From positions 1,637,328-1,701,327 of the forward strand of contig BDSI01000002.1 in the NCBI GenBank assembly GCA_003117195.1: a stretch of 64,000 nt of DNA, in the 5' to 3' direction. The DNA comes from Eudorina sp. 2006-703-Eu-15 (taxonomy: Eukaryota > Chlorophyta > Chlorophyceae > Chlamydomonadales > Volvocaceae). Position 1 is the stretch's first letter. Every line of letters begins with the position of its first letter. The notes under the pieces are model-generated. The model did not search any database. It had not been told where the DNA came from and was given only the letters and a program-made list of their open reading frames with translations. The position numbers and the translations under genes are program-made. Positions 1-10,769 of this stretch are shown one piece after another.

Positions 1-3000
1 CAGGGACACACTCAGGCGGTCCTCCTGGCCGGTCTGCTGGTGGTGCTGCACGGCCGGCTGCGGCTCCCGAGTCGGTGCCGATGGGCCGGCCTGCGGGCTG
101 TCTGCCGTTGCGGCTGCCATTCCCGCCCCGCGAGCCTCAGCACCTGGGCCGGGCAGCTGGGCGGCGGGCTGCCCCGGCGCCAGCCGCGAAGGGCCCAACC
201 CGGTCTGCTGCTGCTGCTGCCACGCCAGCGTTTTCCCAGCAGCCGGAGTCTGGTCAGTTCGCCTCGGCTCCGGAGCTGCAGCCGGCAGCGCCCTCCCCGT
301 CGCCGCTCCACCTGCAGCCTCCGCGACGCCTGCACCGGTTCCCGCACCGGAGCTTGGCGGCGGCGCCGCTGGTACCGCCGGCTGGGCGACCCGAGAGATG
401 CTGCTCTGGCTGGTCATGTGGACGGACAACCTCCGCCGCACCCCCGAGGACGGTGTGCGGCTGAGCGGCAGCATCTCTTCGGGCATACCCCCGACGGCCC
501 GCTGCACGCTACTGGAGGAGGCGGTGGCCGCGCTCCCACTGCGCGACACGCGTCGGCTGTCGCGGCGAAGCCGCGAACCCGCACCATCCTCTTCCTTTCC
601 GTGCTCGTCATTGTCATCGACGTCGTCGTCGCCGCTGCTAATAGTTAATGTGCTCCTGCCGCTCTGCCTGCCAGCCAGGCTCCTGCCGCCTGCGCTGCCG
701 CCGGCCCCGCGGCTGGCGGTAGGCGCCACGACACCCCTGCCAGCACCCGGCCGTCCGTCCGCGCCGCCGTCAGAATACTCTGTTGCATCCAGGTTGAGCC
801 GACGTACGACACCATCGTGAGATCCGGACATCGTACGAGGCGAGCGCGACCTGGCTGCCACGCGGGCTGCGACGGAGGGGCCGGCGGCCACGTCGTCCGA
901 CTCGTCCACCGCACTGTCGGGGCCTCCGCTGCGCCAGGGGCTCAGTCCATCGGGTCGACTGGGCGAGCCAGACCGACCCAAATCCTGGGAGCGGCTCCGC
1001 TGCCGCATCACCACACGGGGACCGTACCGTACCGACGCTGACGTGTCCACAGGCAGTTCCCCCGGGGGCACCAGCAACAGGGATCCCGAACGTGTCCGCT
1101 GTGAGGCGGACGGCCCTTCCAGGGGCGCTGCCGGAGGGACCGAGTCAGGGGCAGTGTCCCGCCGCCGTGGACCTGCCCCGAGCGCTCGCCTGCTCCCTGC
1201 TTCTTCTGTACCGCCAGGAGCAGCACCGCCCGTGTGTTGGTGGTGGGTGCTGTCTTCGTTGCGGCTGCTGCCATAGCTCGAGTTCGAGTCAGCGCGGGCA
1301 GAATGGTGGGAGCGGCGGTGCTGGCGTCGCTCCCCGGCGGCGCTGGGTGTCGGTGCGTGTATGGGGCGCGTCGTGGCGTGCGGGGGGCTCTCCGCCGCAG
1401 CCAGGGCGCCGCTGATCCCCGCATTAGCGGGCGGAGACGGCGGGATCTGGCGGGGGCCATCCGCGCGTGACGGAATCGCTGTTTGCGAGGGCAGTGGTGA
1501 AGGTTGCGGCTGCCTAATTGCGCCGGCTGCGAGTAGGTCGGGCCGAGTGGGTCCTAGTGGCCCTTGTACGGAGTCCCGTACCTGGTGCAAACGGGGAAAA
1601 GACATGTATGTTAAAAGGAAACCATGTCGGGGATTGTTGTCGCTGACACGGGTGCGTGCGCGCAGGTTGCAATGCTTAGGAGGTTTTTAAAGATCAGCCA
1701 GATGGTCATGGGGAAGGCACCGTTAAGGCAACGGCTTGCAACCACGGCATGCACCACGTCCGCCGCTGAGGTCGGACAATGGGCGCAATGCAACCATACT
1801 GCAAGTAGAAGCAAGCGGTCTGCTATGAGACATCCAACCATCGGCTTGAGATGGCAACAGACGGCACGCGCAGAAACACAACCGTGCGCTGTTATAACTG
1901 GCACACAGCCGCTGGGGGCAGTGGAAGTACCAATGCGCCGAGGAAAGGTCCGGGCAAGCTGCCAGTGAAATGCGGGCCTGGTTTCTTGTTACACGATCTG
2001 CCCATACTGGCCAAGACCCCAAGAAGCGCCTAGGGGATGCAGGCCGGCGTGCCTGCGGGCCGACAACCCCCCAATTAATTTCGCGTTTGCCGCACCCACC
2101 TTGCCCCGCAGGACCTCCAGCTGGGTCTGCAAGCGGTCATGGTCCAGGCCCAGCATCTCGAGCGCGGTGCGGGTGCGCCCCAGCTCGTCACGCGCCGCTT
2201 TGGCTGCGAACGCTGCGCGTCGGGCCCGCTCCTCCTCGGCCGCCATTTCCTGCGGCGATGCGCCGACCGGGGCGCACGAGGGTTCGAAGCACATCGGCAC
2301 GGGTTACAGCAGCTAGGCGGAAAATGGCGACCGACGGGCACCTAGCAAGCAGGAGCAGCTGCCGTTCAACCTGACCCGGGGCTACTGCCATGCAGCCTGA
2401 CCCGGGGCAGTTGCCTTGCAGCCTTGCCCGCCGGCTAATTGCCTTGCAGCTTTGCCCGGGTTGCACCTTGCCCGGGGCCATGGGCAGCCTTGTCTGGGCT
2501 CAGGCGATCGCATAGCACAGGCAAGCCTCACCCTCGTTCCTCCACCACGCGTCAGTTTGGACGCGTCGGTCGGGTTCACCAAGGGCTGACCGCATGTTTA
2601 CCAAGGCGAGGCACAGGGGACTGCGACCCACCTGCTGCGCAAGCAGAGCTTTGTTGCGCGCAACCGCCAGCTCCAGCTCCGCACGTGTGGCTCGTGTGCG
2701 TGCCGCCGCAAGGTCCGCTTGCATGTGCTCCAGCTGCTGCTGCAACTGAACTCCCGGGGCAACCCAGGGATGGGGGCAGGTTGGCGGCGCCGTCAACATG
2801 GACAGTGGAGGCATGGACATGACACCCTCCTTTTTTGGTTGGGAGATATCTTACGTGGAGATTACCACAAAAATATCTGACCAAACACCAGAAAAACTCA
2901 TTGATGTGCTTAGTTCTTGAAACTTCGCCAAACTGGCACCATGAAACGGCTTCTTGCGCGAGCCCGCTGTCACGGTGGTGCCTCCCTGTGACGATCAAAT

Positions 3001-5423
3001 CGCAAACCCTGAAAATACTTGCAGGGCTTTGCGGGTTCGTCCGGCTAATCCGCGGGTTTACGTTCTGCACAGCAGCGAGGATGCTAGGGGCCGCACCTGC
3101 GGGTCTGGACTGGATGGCTGCGCAGCAGCAGCGACGCCGTCCTGGTGTGGCTGGGGACTCCGCTGCGACATGAGGCGCTCCAGCCGCAGCTGCGCGGTGG
3201 CAGCGACCCGCTCCGCCTGCTGCGCGCGCTGCTCCTGATTGTTGCAGCGCGCCTGCGCCTCGACGAGCTGCTGCCGCGCGGCCGCTTCTCTGCGCATTAG
3301 GAAAACGCAGCAAGGCATTCACTGCCGCCAACCGGCCATCTGGGTTCCCAAGGCATGCGTAGGCTGCCCATCTGACATGACGCGTCTCGGGGCCCGCCAT
3401 CATAAGTCCCGACCTTCGCGGCGAACGAGTAGCTGAAACTAGCAACGAAACATCACCCACCCAAATATTGTCGAGACCCACTGCTCTGTGCACCAACTCA
3501 CCGCTCTTCCATCTCCACAATTGCTTGTTGCCACGCCTCCGCGTTCCTCTGGCGAGACACGAGCTGCTGCTGGAAGGCCCGCGCAAGGCTGTCCGCCTCC
3601 TCTGCCCTGCAAGCACCGCGAATGGTCCTGCGGTGTTATCATGTGCCACGCTGCACATGGCGAGCACGCGCTGGGTGCCGTTGATCTCACGCTAGAACCC
3701 CAGATAGTGAAACTGCATCAAACCCAAAGTGCCGATCAATCATCGACGATCGGAACCATGCCCACCTACAACCTCGCTGACGGGGCATGGGTCATGATGC
3801 CCACCTCTCGTTCGCCAGCTCCGCTTCCCGTCGAGCGGCTGCCAAGTCAGCCATCAGCCGCGACGTGGTCTGGCTGCACGTCTGCAGCACGCTCCAGAGC
3901 TCACTCAACGCCCCTGCCGGCACAGACAGCGGCGCCGACGGCATGGTGATCGCCATGGCACCCGATTGTGTTGCCCCGGTGGTCGGAGGCGCGGAGATGG
4001 AGAGCGGTAAGCCCGCGACCCCGCCTGGCGGGCTCACAACGCCACTGGTGGCAGGCTGCTGGACACCCACACTGACTGCGCCGCGCACCGCGGGGGAGCT
4101 CACCGCCCCGGCCATGTTGGGAAGGGCTGTTGACGCGAAGCCAGCAGCCACCGCTGCTGCTTGGCCGCCTGCGGCTGCCGAGAAAGCTGCCCGCGGACTC
4201 GCCGCGGGCAGCTGAGCTGCCACGGCAGAAGAAGGCCCCACTGATGGCCCCGGCCCTGAACCGAGCTCAGCCCAGGCCGCTCGATTATGAGGTCTGGCTG
4301 AGCCCGCAGCCTGCTGATACGCATGCCCGTTAGTGCCACCCAGAACGCCTGGCGACGCCATGTCCGGCCCCCAAGCTCTTCCACCCGGCCCGAGACTGGG
4401 TTGGGAACCCAGACCCACTGGCGGTTGCCCGCCTGACGTTGCACCCGCTGCTGCTGTCCTTTCCGACGCCGTTGGCAGCTGAAGCGGCGGCGCGCCGGCC
4501 TCCACGGCCTCGGGCGACCTGCCGCCGCCCAGCTCCACCAGACCGCCTAGGACGCGCTCAAGCTCCCGCAGCACACCCACTGATGACTTTTCATAGTTCG
4601 CGAGCCAGTCGTCACCTGGCTCCTGGAAGCGTCCGCGGGTCCGTGAAGGCGGCACGGTGCTGTGGGCCTGCAGAGGGACGCTGACAGGACTGGAACCCCC
4701 GGCTGCGCTGCTGTTGGGCGGGTGCACAGTCCGCACGGCCGCGGCGGGGCTGTCAGCATAGGCCAGACGGGGAGTCCGGGCTGTGCTTTTGGAGTTCGGA
4801 CCGGTGTATGGTCGCTTCGCATCCTGGCGTGGCGGCGATGGCGTGGTTCGGGATGGCTGCCCACCCGCGCGCGACCGCGCAGGCGTATGGGCAGACACCA
4901 GTCTATCAGCTGCGTCGTTACGTGTACCAATCGACGGGTTTGACTGTCGGCTCGTGCCCGTCCCTGTAGACGCCACTGTGGTTCTCCTGGCGGGACCTCT
5001 GACAGCGGCATCCGGCACCGCACCGTACTGTGGCGGTGCACGCGATGGCGGCGTCATGGCCCGCCGAGCCAGGTTGGCGTTGGCCGTCGCCGCTGAGCCA
5101 ACGGGGTTACGAACGGGTGCAGGGGTCTTGGACCTGGGTGCAGATGGCCCTCCAGAAGGCTGATATGCACGGGCTTGTGCCAGACCGGCATAGCCGCCTC
5201 GCGCGCCTGTAGCCGAGACAGCCCCGCCAGTGCTTTTGGCGGCATAACCATACGGCGAGCCAAGAAAACGCGGGCCCCCAAATGGGCGACCCGGCTGGAC
5301 TGTTGGTCCGAAGCGCGGCGCTGTCCCGAATGTGCCCGCGGGCGGGCCGCTGGAACCTGACGTGTACTCCCGTAGCGGTCCCCGCGTGGGACTGAGGTAC
5401 CGGTTGCGCTCCGCTGCTGACAT
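1..5423 (-). CDS. Coiled-coil, low-complexity protein, 3' end beyond window edge
   Basis: I reconstruct six exons on the minus strand: 5423-3805, 3606-3502, 3289-3097, 2739-2632 (or from 2745), 2249-2100 and 1581-1 (open at the edge). All junctions have GT/AG borders and agree in phase, giving 1252 codons so far. The start ATG at 5423 follows a TATA-like stretch. Residues 1-520 are rich in Ser, Pro, Gly, Ala and Arg and look disordered. Exons 1 (end) to 5, about residues 520-725, are a heptad-like run rich in Ala, Glu, Arg and Gln (for example LAAARREAEL, QQQLEHMQADLAAART, EEMAAEEERARRAA), typical of a coiled coil. The last exon is again disordered, with an acidic patch (DDDVDDNDEH). No enzyme domain is visible and I do not recognise the family. 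A cytoskeletal or basal-body role would be a guess. The exon model is well supported; the function is unknown. Confidence 0.8.
2385..2500. repeat. Imperfect short tandem repeats in an intron
   Basis: Four to five diverged copies of a roughly 25-30 bp unit built on TTGCAGCCTTGCCCGG lie inside the intron 2250-2631 of the coiled-coil gene. No coding sense is seen. Confidence 0.5.
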
Positions 5424-5462
5424 AAACAGCAGTCTCGCGCTAAGCCTGTGTAAATGTTCCCA

Positions 5463-5472
5463 ATATATATAC
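5463..5472 (-). promoter_or_regulatory. TATA-like element of the coiled-coil gene
   Basis: On the minus strand an alternating run GTATATATAT lies about 40 bases upstream of the ATG at 5423, so a start site about 30 bases downstream would leave a very short 5' UTR. Position and sequence fit a TATA box; transcript data are needed to confirm it. Confidence 0.45.
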
Positions 5473-5487
5473 TACATTTCAGGGCCC

Positions 5488-5520
5488 AGCGGGCGGCCTG
5501 TGCGGCACAGGCCGCCCGCT
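5488..5520. repeat. Perfect GC-rich palindrome next to the promoter
   Basis: Sixteen-base arms (AGCGGGCGGCCTGTGC and its exact reverse complement) are separated by one base. The palindrome sits 15-20 bases upstream of the TATA-like element of the minus-strand gene and inside the 643-bp divergent interval to the SNARE gene. It could be an operator-like site or a hairpin. Confidence 0.6.
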
Positions 5521-6066
5521 GTATCGTGGCTGGATGCCGGTGTTGACCGTCGGACAGCGACTTGACCAGCGACCAGAATCGATTGGTCCCGTCGCAGCAG
5601 TTCTATATCTATCAGGACTACGCAATTATGCAGCCAGGTGCCATTGTTACTTTCCATGACTTGCTCCGACAGCGACCGCCTTGATCCCAAGGTCAGACGC
5701 CTAACATTTCATCAGGTTAGCGTTAACAAATTGCATGCCGTGAATGGGCAAAAGCAAGTTCAAGTTGGCAGGCAGGTCAATGACCTCCGTACGGCACTGA
5801 AAAGTTTCTATAGCAACTCCGAGCCATCGAGTGATTAGGCAACCCTATTCGTGTTCTCAATTGCTACCTAAGTCTGTGAAAGTCTTTGCTGACCTACCAA
5901 CCTTCAGGGAACTTAAGGGCACCTGCACTCCGCTGCCTGCAGAATGACATTCTTGCTTCTACTTGATAACCCGTGTTTTTTGTGCATATAGTTGTGACTT
6001 GCTGATAAAATTTCCTTGTACTTTTGAAGTGGTGTATTTTCGAGGCACTGAGCTCCTGCAAACAGA
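5521..6066. other. Divergent intergenic region
   Basis: This holds the rest of the interval between the divergent coiled-coil and SNARE genes. It is moderately AT-rich toward 5950-6020, including GATAAAATTT near 6003, a weak TATA candidate for the plus-strand gene. No open frame with coding character is seen. Confidence 0.5.
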
Positions 6067-8583
6067 ATGTCCATTTATGACCTCATTCAACGAACTCAGA
6101 TTATTCTCAAGAAGTAAGCGTGAGGACTGCCTGGTTGTTTAAGCTCTAGTTAAGCATCAGCTCCAGCAAACGCAGCGTAACGTGTGTAGGTATGAAAAGT
6201 ATGACGCTCCAATTAAAACTAAGGGAAACAAGACGGACGACCCCTTCATGGAGGAATATCAGGCGGTGGAGGCGGAGCTGGAGAAGCTGCTTGAGGTAGG
6301 TTGGCAACGCATACACCTGGTTACCTTCAGCTGCCGGCCTGCCGCTAAACCTGCGCATGTGCTCGCAGGCGGTGACGGAGGTGGCCTGCGAGCAAAACCG
6401 GGCGGTGATAGCGTCAAAGAACGCAGAAATTCGTCGTGCCAAGAACGTGCTGCTTACGGATGCGATAGCAGATCTTGAAAAGAAGACCAAAAAGGGTAGA
6501 GGCATCAACAAGCAGATAATTGCCGACCGCCAGGAAAAGGCAAGTCGTGCGTGGGGTAAGGCCTGCCGTACTTGTCGGCAACGTGCCGTGGTGGGTTGAG
6601 CCTGCACTCGCTGCTGCGTGCAGGTCAAAGAGCTCATTGAGCGCATTTATGCCGTCCCAGATGGCATGAGCATGCAGATGAACAAGCGGCCGGCCCGGGT
6701 GAGTGCCGCGTGCATGCGCTATGACTGCTGGGGTAGAGGCGATCGACGAACACCTTGGGACTGCGAATGATACACAGGGCTCCGTGCCTGGCCCCAACAG
6801 GATTGGGGAGGCCCCAGAAAGTGCGGGCGTGCAGCAGGGCCTGATTTCTAGACTAGACTAAGACGATTTTATCTCGAGTCGTTGTGTCGTGTCATATGTC
6901 GCTCGACCCTGACTTGAACCACAAGACAGCAGGAACGGCTTCAATTTGCAACAGCCTCCTGAGCTATTCTGCGCAGGTCCCAAGCCACCGGGCATTCGGT
7001 TGTTACATAAGCAATGCACGTTTATTTCAGCGTTTCCCGTGGACATGACGAGATGGTAACCGGACGGCTGGGGGCCATGTGGGTTCGCAGGCGTACGTCA
7101 AAGGCAAGAAGGGCGAGGGCGTGTACATCAACGGGAACCTGGAGTCACACCCTGCGAACCAGGATGGCTTCTATAAGCACACTGAGATAACACAGGCGTT
7201 CGAAAAGGTGCGGATGGTGACGTCCTTTATCTAAATATATCCCTTCCATGTTCACAGCCGTTACTTCCACCGCCGGAACCTGGTCCAGTGCTGCGGGATG
7301 GGATGGAGTTAGATGGGATGGAGTAAGACCTGGACCGGTCATGGCCGTGTCGGGGCTTTCCACTCGTCGCGTCGGAGTACACCTTGTCATGCCTCTTGCT
7401 GGCATCGGATGGCAGCTTCTGGGCTCCCGTGGCACAGGACAGCAGCTTGCCACGTGCCTTGTCATGGCCGCGCGCTTGTGGCTGTCTATGATGACCTGGG
7501 TTTCAGTCCGCACGTTCATTTGCTGGCTTATCGCCTTACGGCCGTGGCGCAACAAAACATGCCTTGCGAGCTACCAGCAACGCTCTTAGTCAAGAGGCAT
7601 TTCGTGGCCGTTACCAAAGGGCGATGTGTCCTGCAGGAAGCGAATAATTGTGTCACAACTCTCGCAGGAGTGGGAGGCCGAGAAGGAGAAGCAGGACAAG
7701 AAGCTGGGCGATATCGAGAGAGTGGTGGGCGATCTGCATGACATAGCCAGAGGCCTTAGTAAGTCGTGAGCGGCCTGCCGTGTTTGAGGGAAGGGCGGCC
7801 ATGGCATGTAAAAGCCGTTGCAAGATGCATAAATTGGCCTGCGACACGCAAGGCCGAACACCGGGGAGAAGACAAAGACAAGGGCCACAGCGCGGGGATG
7901 GCGAATTATGGAGGAGGAGGATATCATGGCACAACCCGGGGATGACACGCATGGGCGTACTTGAGTGCGATGGTTACTGTCAAAGGCGCGGCCGTGCCGC
8001 CACCAAATTCACCTTGACGGTAAACTATGCGCCACAGCACTGGCACTACGGTACATACACGGGCCTCACCGCTCTTCGGAGACGCTTCAGTTTGTGGGTA
8101 CGGCGTAATAGCAGTCGGGACCGTGCGCTCTGCATGACGTCTGGCCAAGTACACTAGTTCTCGAGGGCGGCCTCATGCCTGTACCTCATGTTCATTATGG
8201 CATATTGATTTACGTTTCCTGTTTTCCGTATGGCTCTGCGTACAATACGTTAGGTGCGACTGCATGGTTGGCAGTTCAGGGCGCGTGGAATCTTTGCCCC
8301 GCCATGTATTAGTAGTAATCGTTACTGTGGGCGCCGGAGTAATAGACGGTTTCGTTGCTGTGCCCGCTGTGGTTCCTCAGACGATGAGCTGAACCGGCAG
8401 GCGCCCGTGATCGACGACATCGAGCAGCAGATGGACAAAGTGACCAAGAGCCTCAAGAGCAACAACGCGAAGCTCAAAGGCATCGTCTCCAAGATGCGCT
8501 CCTCGCGCAACTTCTGCGTCGACATCATCCTCGTCACCGTCCTCCTTGCGATCGGCGCGTACATCTACGCCATGTTCATGTAG
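6067..8583 (+). CDS. Qc-SNARE of the plant SYP7 (SYP71) type, complete
   Basis: Seven exons fit in phase: 6067-6113, 6190-6295, 6369-6539, 6624-6698, 7091-7207, 7668-7758 and 8381-8583, encoding 269 residues (plant SYP71 proteins have about 265). The N-terminus (MSIYDLIQRTQIILKKYEKYD) follows the SYP71 pattern. Residues 57-110 form a helical, charged region. The SNARE motif spans about 175-240, with the zero-layer Gln probably at 209 (LNRQAPVIDDI). It is followed by the family signature MRSSRNFC and a C-terminal membrane anchor at 247-269 with no lumenal tail. SYP7 proteins form the Qc helix of SNARE bundles in ER, plasma-membrane and cell-plate fusion; which compartment applies here is not visible. 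The intron after exon 3 starts with GC (AAG|GCAAGT), and only this donor keeps the frame. A TGTAA motif lies at 8633-8637. Confidence 0.93.
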
Positions 8584-10769
8584 ACGAGAGAGAGTTGCAT
8601 TTACAGCGACGTACGGCGAGTGGCGTGGGAGCTGTAATCGATAGAGGAGTAATATTGTACGGGTGCCATGAACCAACGAAGCCAATAGCAAGGCGGACGA
8701 GAGGAATTGCTGAGGCGCACCTGTATCAGTATGGCATGAGGGCTTTGGATCGTGAATTGCACGAGTGTGAGTCGGCAATGCGCATTTAGATTGGCCGAAC
8801 TGCTGTGGTCTGCACCCGGTGAGCCTAATTCTCCGGATGCACAGGGATGCACATAGCGCTTGCCGAACGTAGAGCTTTCATGCCACGGGAGCACCCAGAG
8901 GTCAAGCCACCTAGAGGTCTTAGATGTGGATGTGACGCCTTGGAGCTCACAATTCGTGTTCTGTTTCTGTAGACTGGATTGCTTCAGTGCTTTCCGAGTT
9001 AGCGGTTGTAGCCCACAAACTCGCAGAGGAGGGCGGGAGTGGACATCAGGATGTGGGCTGGTGGCGTGTTGGCGGTCTGTTGGGGTAGCTCCATCGGCGT
9101 GTCGCGCGCGACATGTGACGTGGATTCGTCTGTCGGCTGGAAGCACGAGTGTGTGTTTGGACGGTGGTTTTCGTTCTTCTGTTCTGTTAGGGTTTTTTTA
9201 TCGTTATGCTGGGACGAGTGAAAGTTTCAATTTGGGTTGGTGGTGCACATTGCAGCGCCGCTTTCTACGCGTCGTGTTGGCTGACTGCATGACTGTTTGT
9301 GTGCCTTATTGGCTCGCTGAATGAATGACTCTGTTGAACGAGTGGGTGACGGGACCTGGAATGATGAAGGATAGTTGCCACGTTTGCCAGTTCCTGGGCC
9401 ACGAAGCGATCCAGGCATCCTTTCCTGACAGTGAATGCATTTTTCCTGATGATGGGGCTCTTGGAACTGTCACTGGGACAGCGATGCGCGGCCAAGCCGA
9501 GTGGTGGATGTGAGAGCTTGCGTTGACGGATTAGACCGGCCCCGACTGTAGCAACGCAATGGCCAGTCCTCAAGCTTCTTTTCAATCGTCGGTCATTGTA
9601 AATGATAAATGAGACGCGCAATCTTCTCGACGCGCACTGTGGGGACTAATTCATTACTTCGCCCCGCTGAGTCTCATCTCAAGGACACCTGGCGCAACCT
9701 TACAAGATCAAACGCAGCACTCCAAGGAAATCGCTAACTTGCCTATAAAATTGGCAGCAGGTACAGTGCGCACGGCCGCCATATACACGACGTCTCAAGC
9801 TGCGAGTTTTTATGCGCCTGCTCTCGAGTATGTACGGCGCTGACCCCGATCCGTTTCCGCCCGCCGCACGACCGGTGCAGTCGCCAATTCATGAAAAGGC
9901 ATTGCGTAAACCAGAATGATTTAAGAATGTCGTTAGCAGGCTTCCTACTTTTGAAACGTCGTGGGCAGCTAGCTATAATGCCTTCTTGGCTGGCCCACCC
10001 CTTCCGATGCAAAGATGAATGCTGAATCGCCTAATTCCTGATTTTTGGAGTTAATTATTGATTGTACCACATGTACAAATTATACGTTGTATACGATACA
10101 GGACATCACTTCTGGATGCAGCGAAGGGCAGGGCTGGGCAGGGCTAGCAGTGCTCGGCCCCAACACAAAGCTTAAACCGATGTAAGAAGTATTGATCCAT
10201 CGTAGCTATTACTTTGACGTGGATGAACGAACTACATCGGAGGTTGACGACTCGTGCATTGCCGAATACGGCTGTGCCTGCTCTGCCCGACAGAGCCAAG
10301 TGTGAGGGGTGTGACGGACATCTGGCTCAGTCTGGTGGCAATCGGCGTTACTACGATGATTTGAGGGACTGGCAACCTGTCGCACCTGCCAGCGTTAATC
10401 ATCCATCTGAGATGAAGCCGCCCAAGCCCTCGAACCCCACAGCCCCCAAACGAAATCGCTCTTAAGAATCCAGCAGATCATGTCGAAATAATGCCTGTAA
10501 TTAATATACATTTCGTTCGCTGTAAGCGTAGGTGAGTCGCGGATCGCCCAAGAATACGGCGACGGCCAAGGAATTTCGACGTAGCAAGTGTTACCGGATG
10601 CTTTGCTATAGAACAAATTATCTACGAGCTGTTACATGATATTTCATTAAAAGCGAGGCAATGGAAGAATTTCTATGACAAACCCAAAGTCGCCAACGTA
10701 TTTCTTCCATCTGGTCACTTTCGTCTTCTTCCTGCCAAAGAGCTATAATCCTCAATCCTCATTACGCTT
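8584..10769. other. 3' UTR and intergenic region
   Basis: TGTAA motifs, the usual green-algal polyadenylation signal, occur at 8633-8637 (50 bases after the SNARE stop) and 9597-9601. The first gives a short and the second a 1-kb 3' UTR, which is common in volvocine genes. The remainder up to 10769 contains no frame with coding character. A TATAAT at about 10743 lies only some 27 bases before the next ATG, so its role as a TATA box is doubtful. Confidence 0.5.

Noticed and set aside
40..648. Plus-strand open frames at 40-820
   Set aside because: They are antisense to the last exon of the coiled-coil gene, whose minus frame is continuous for 1581 bases.
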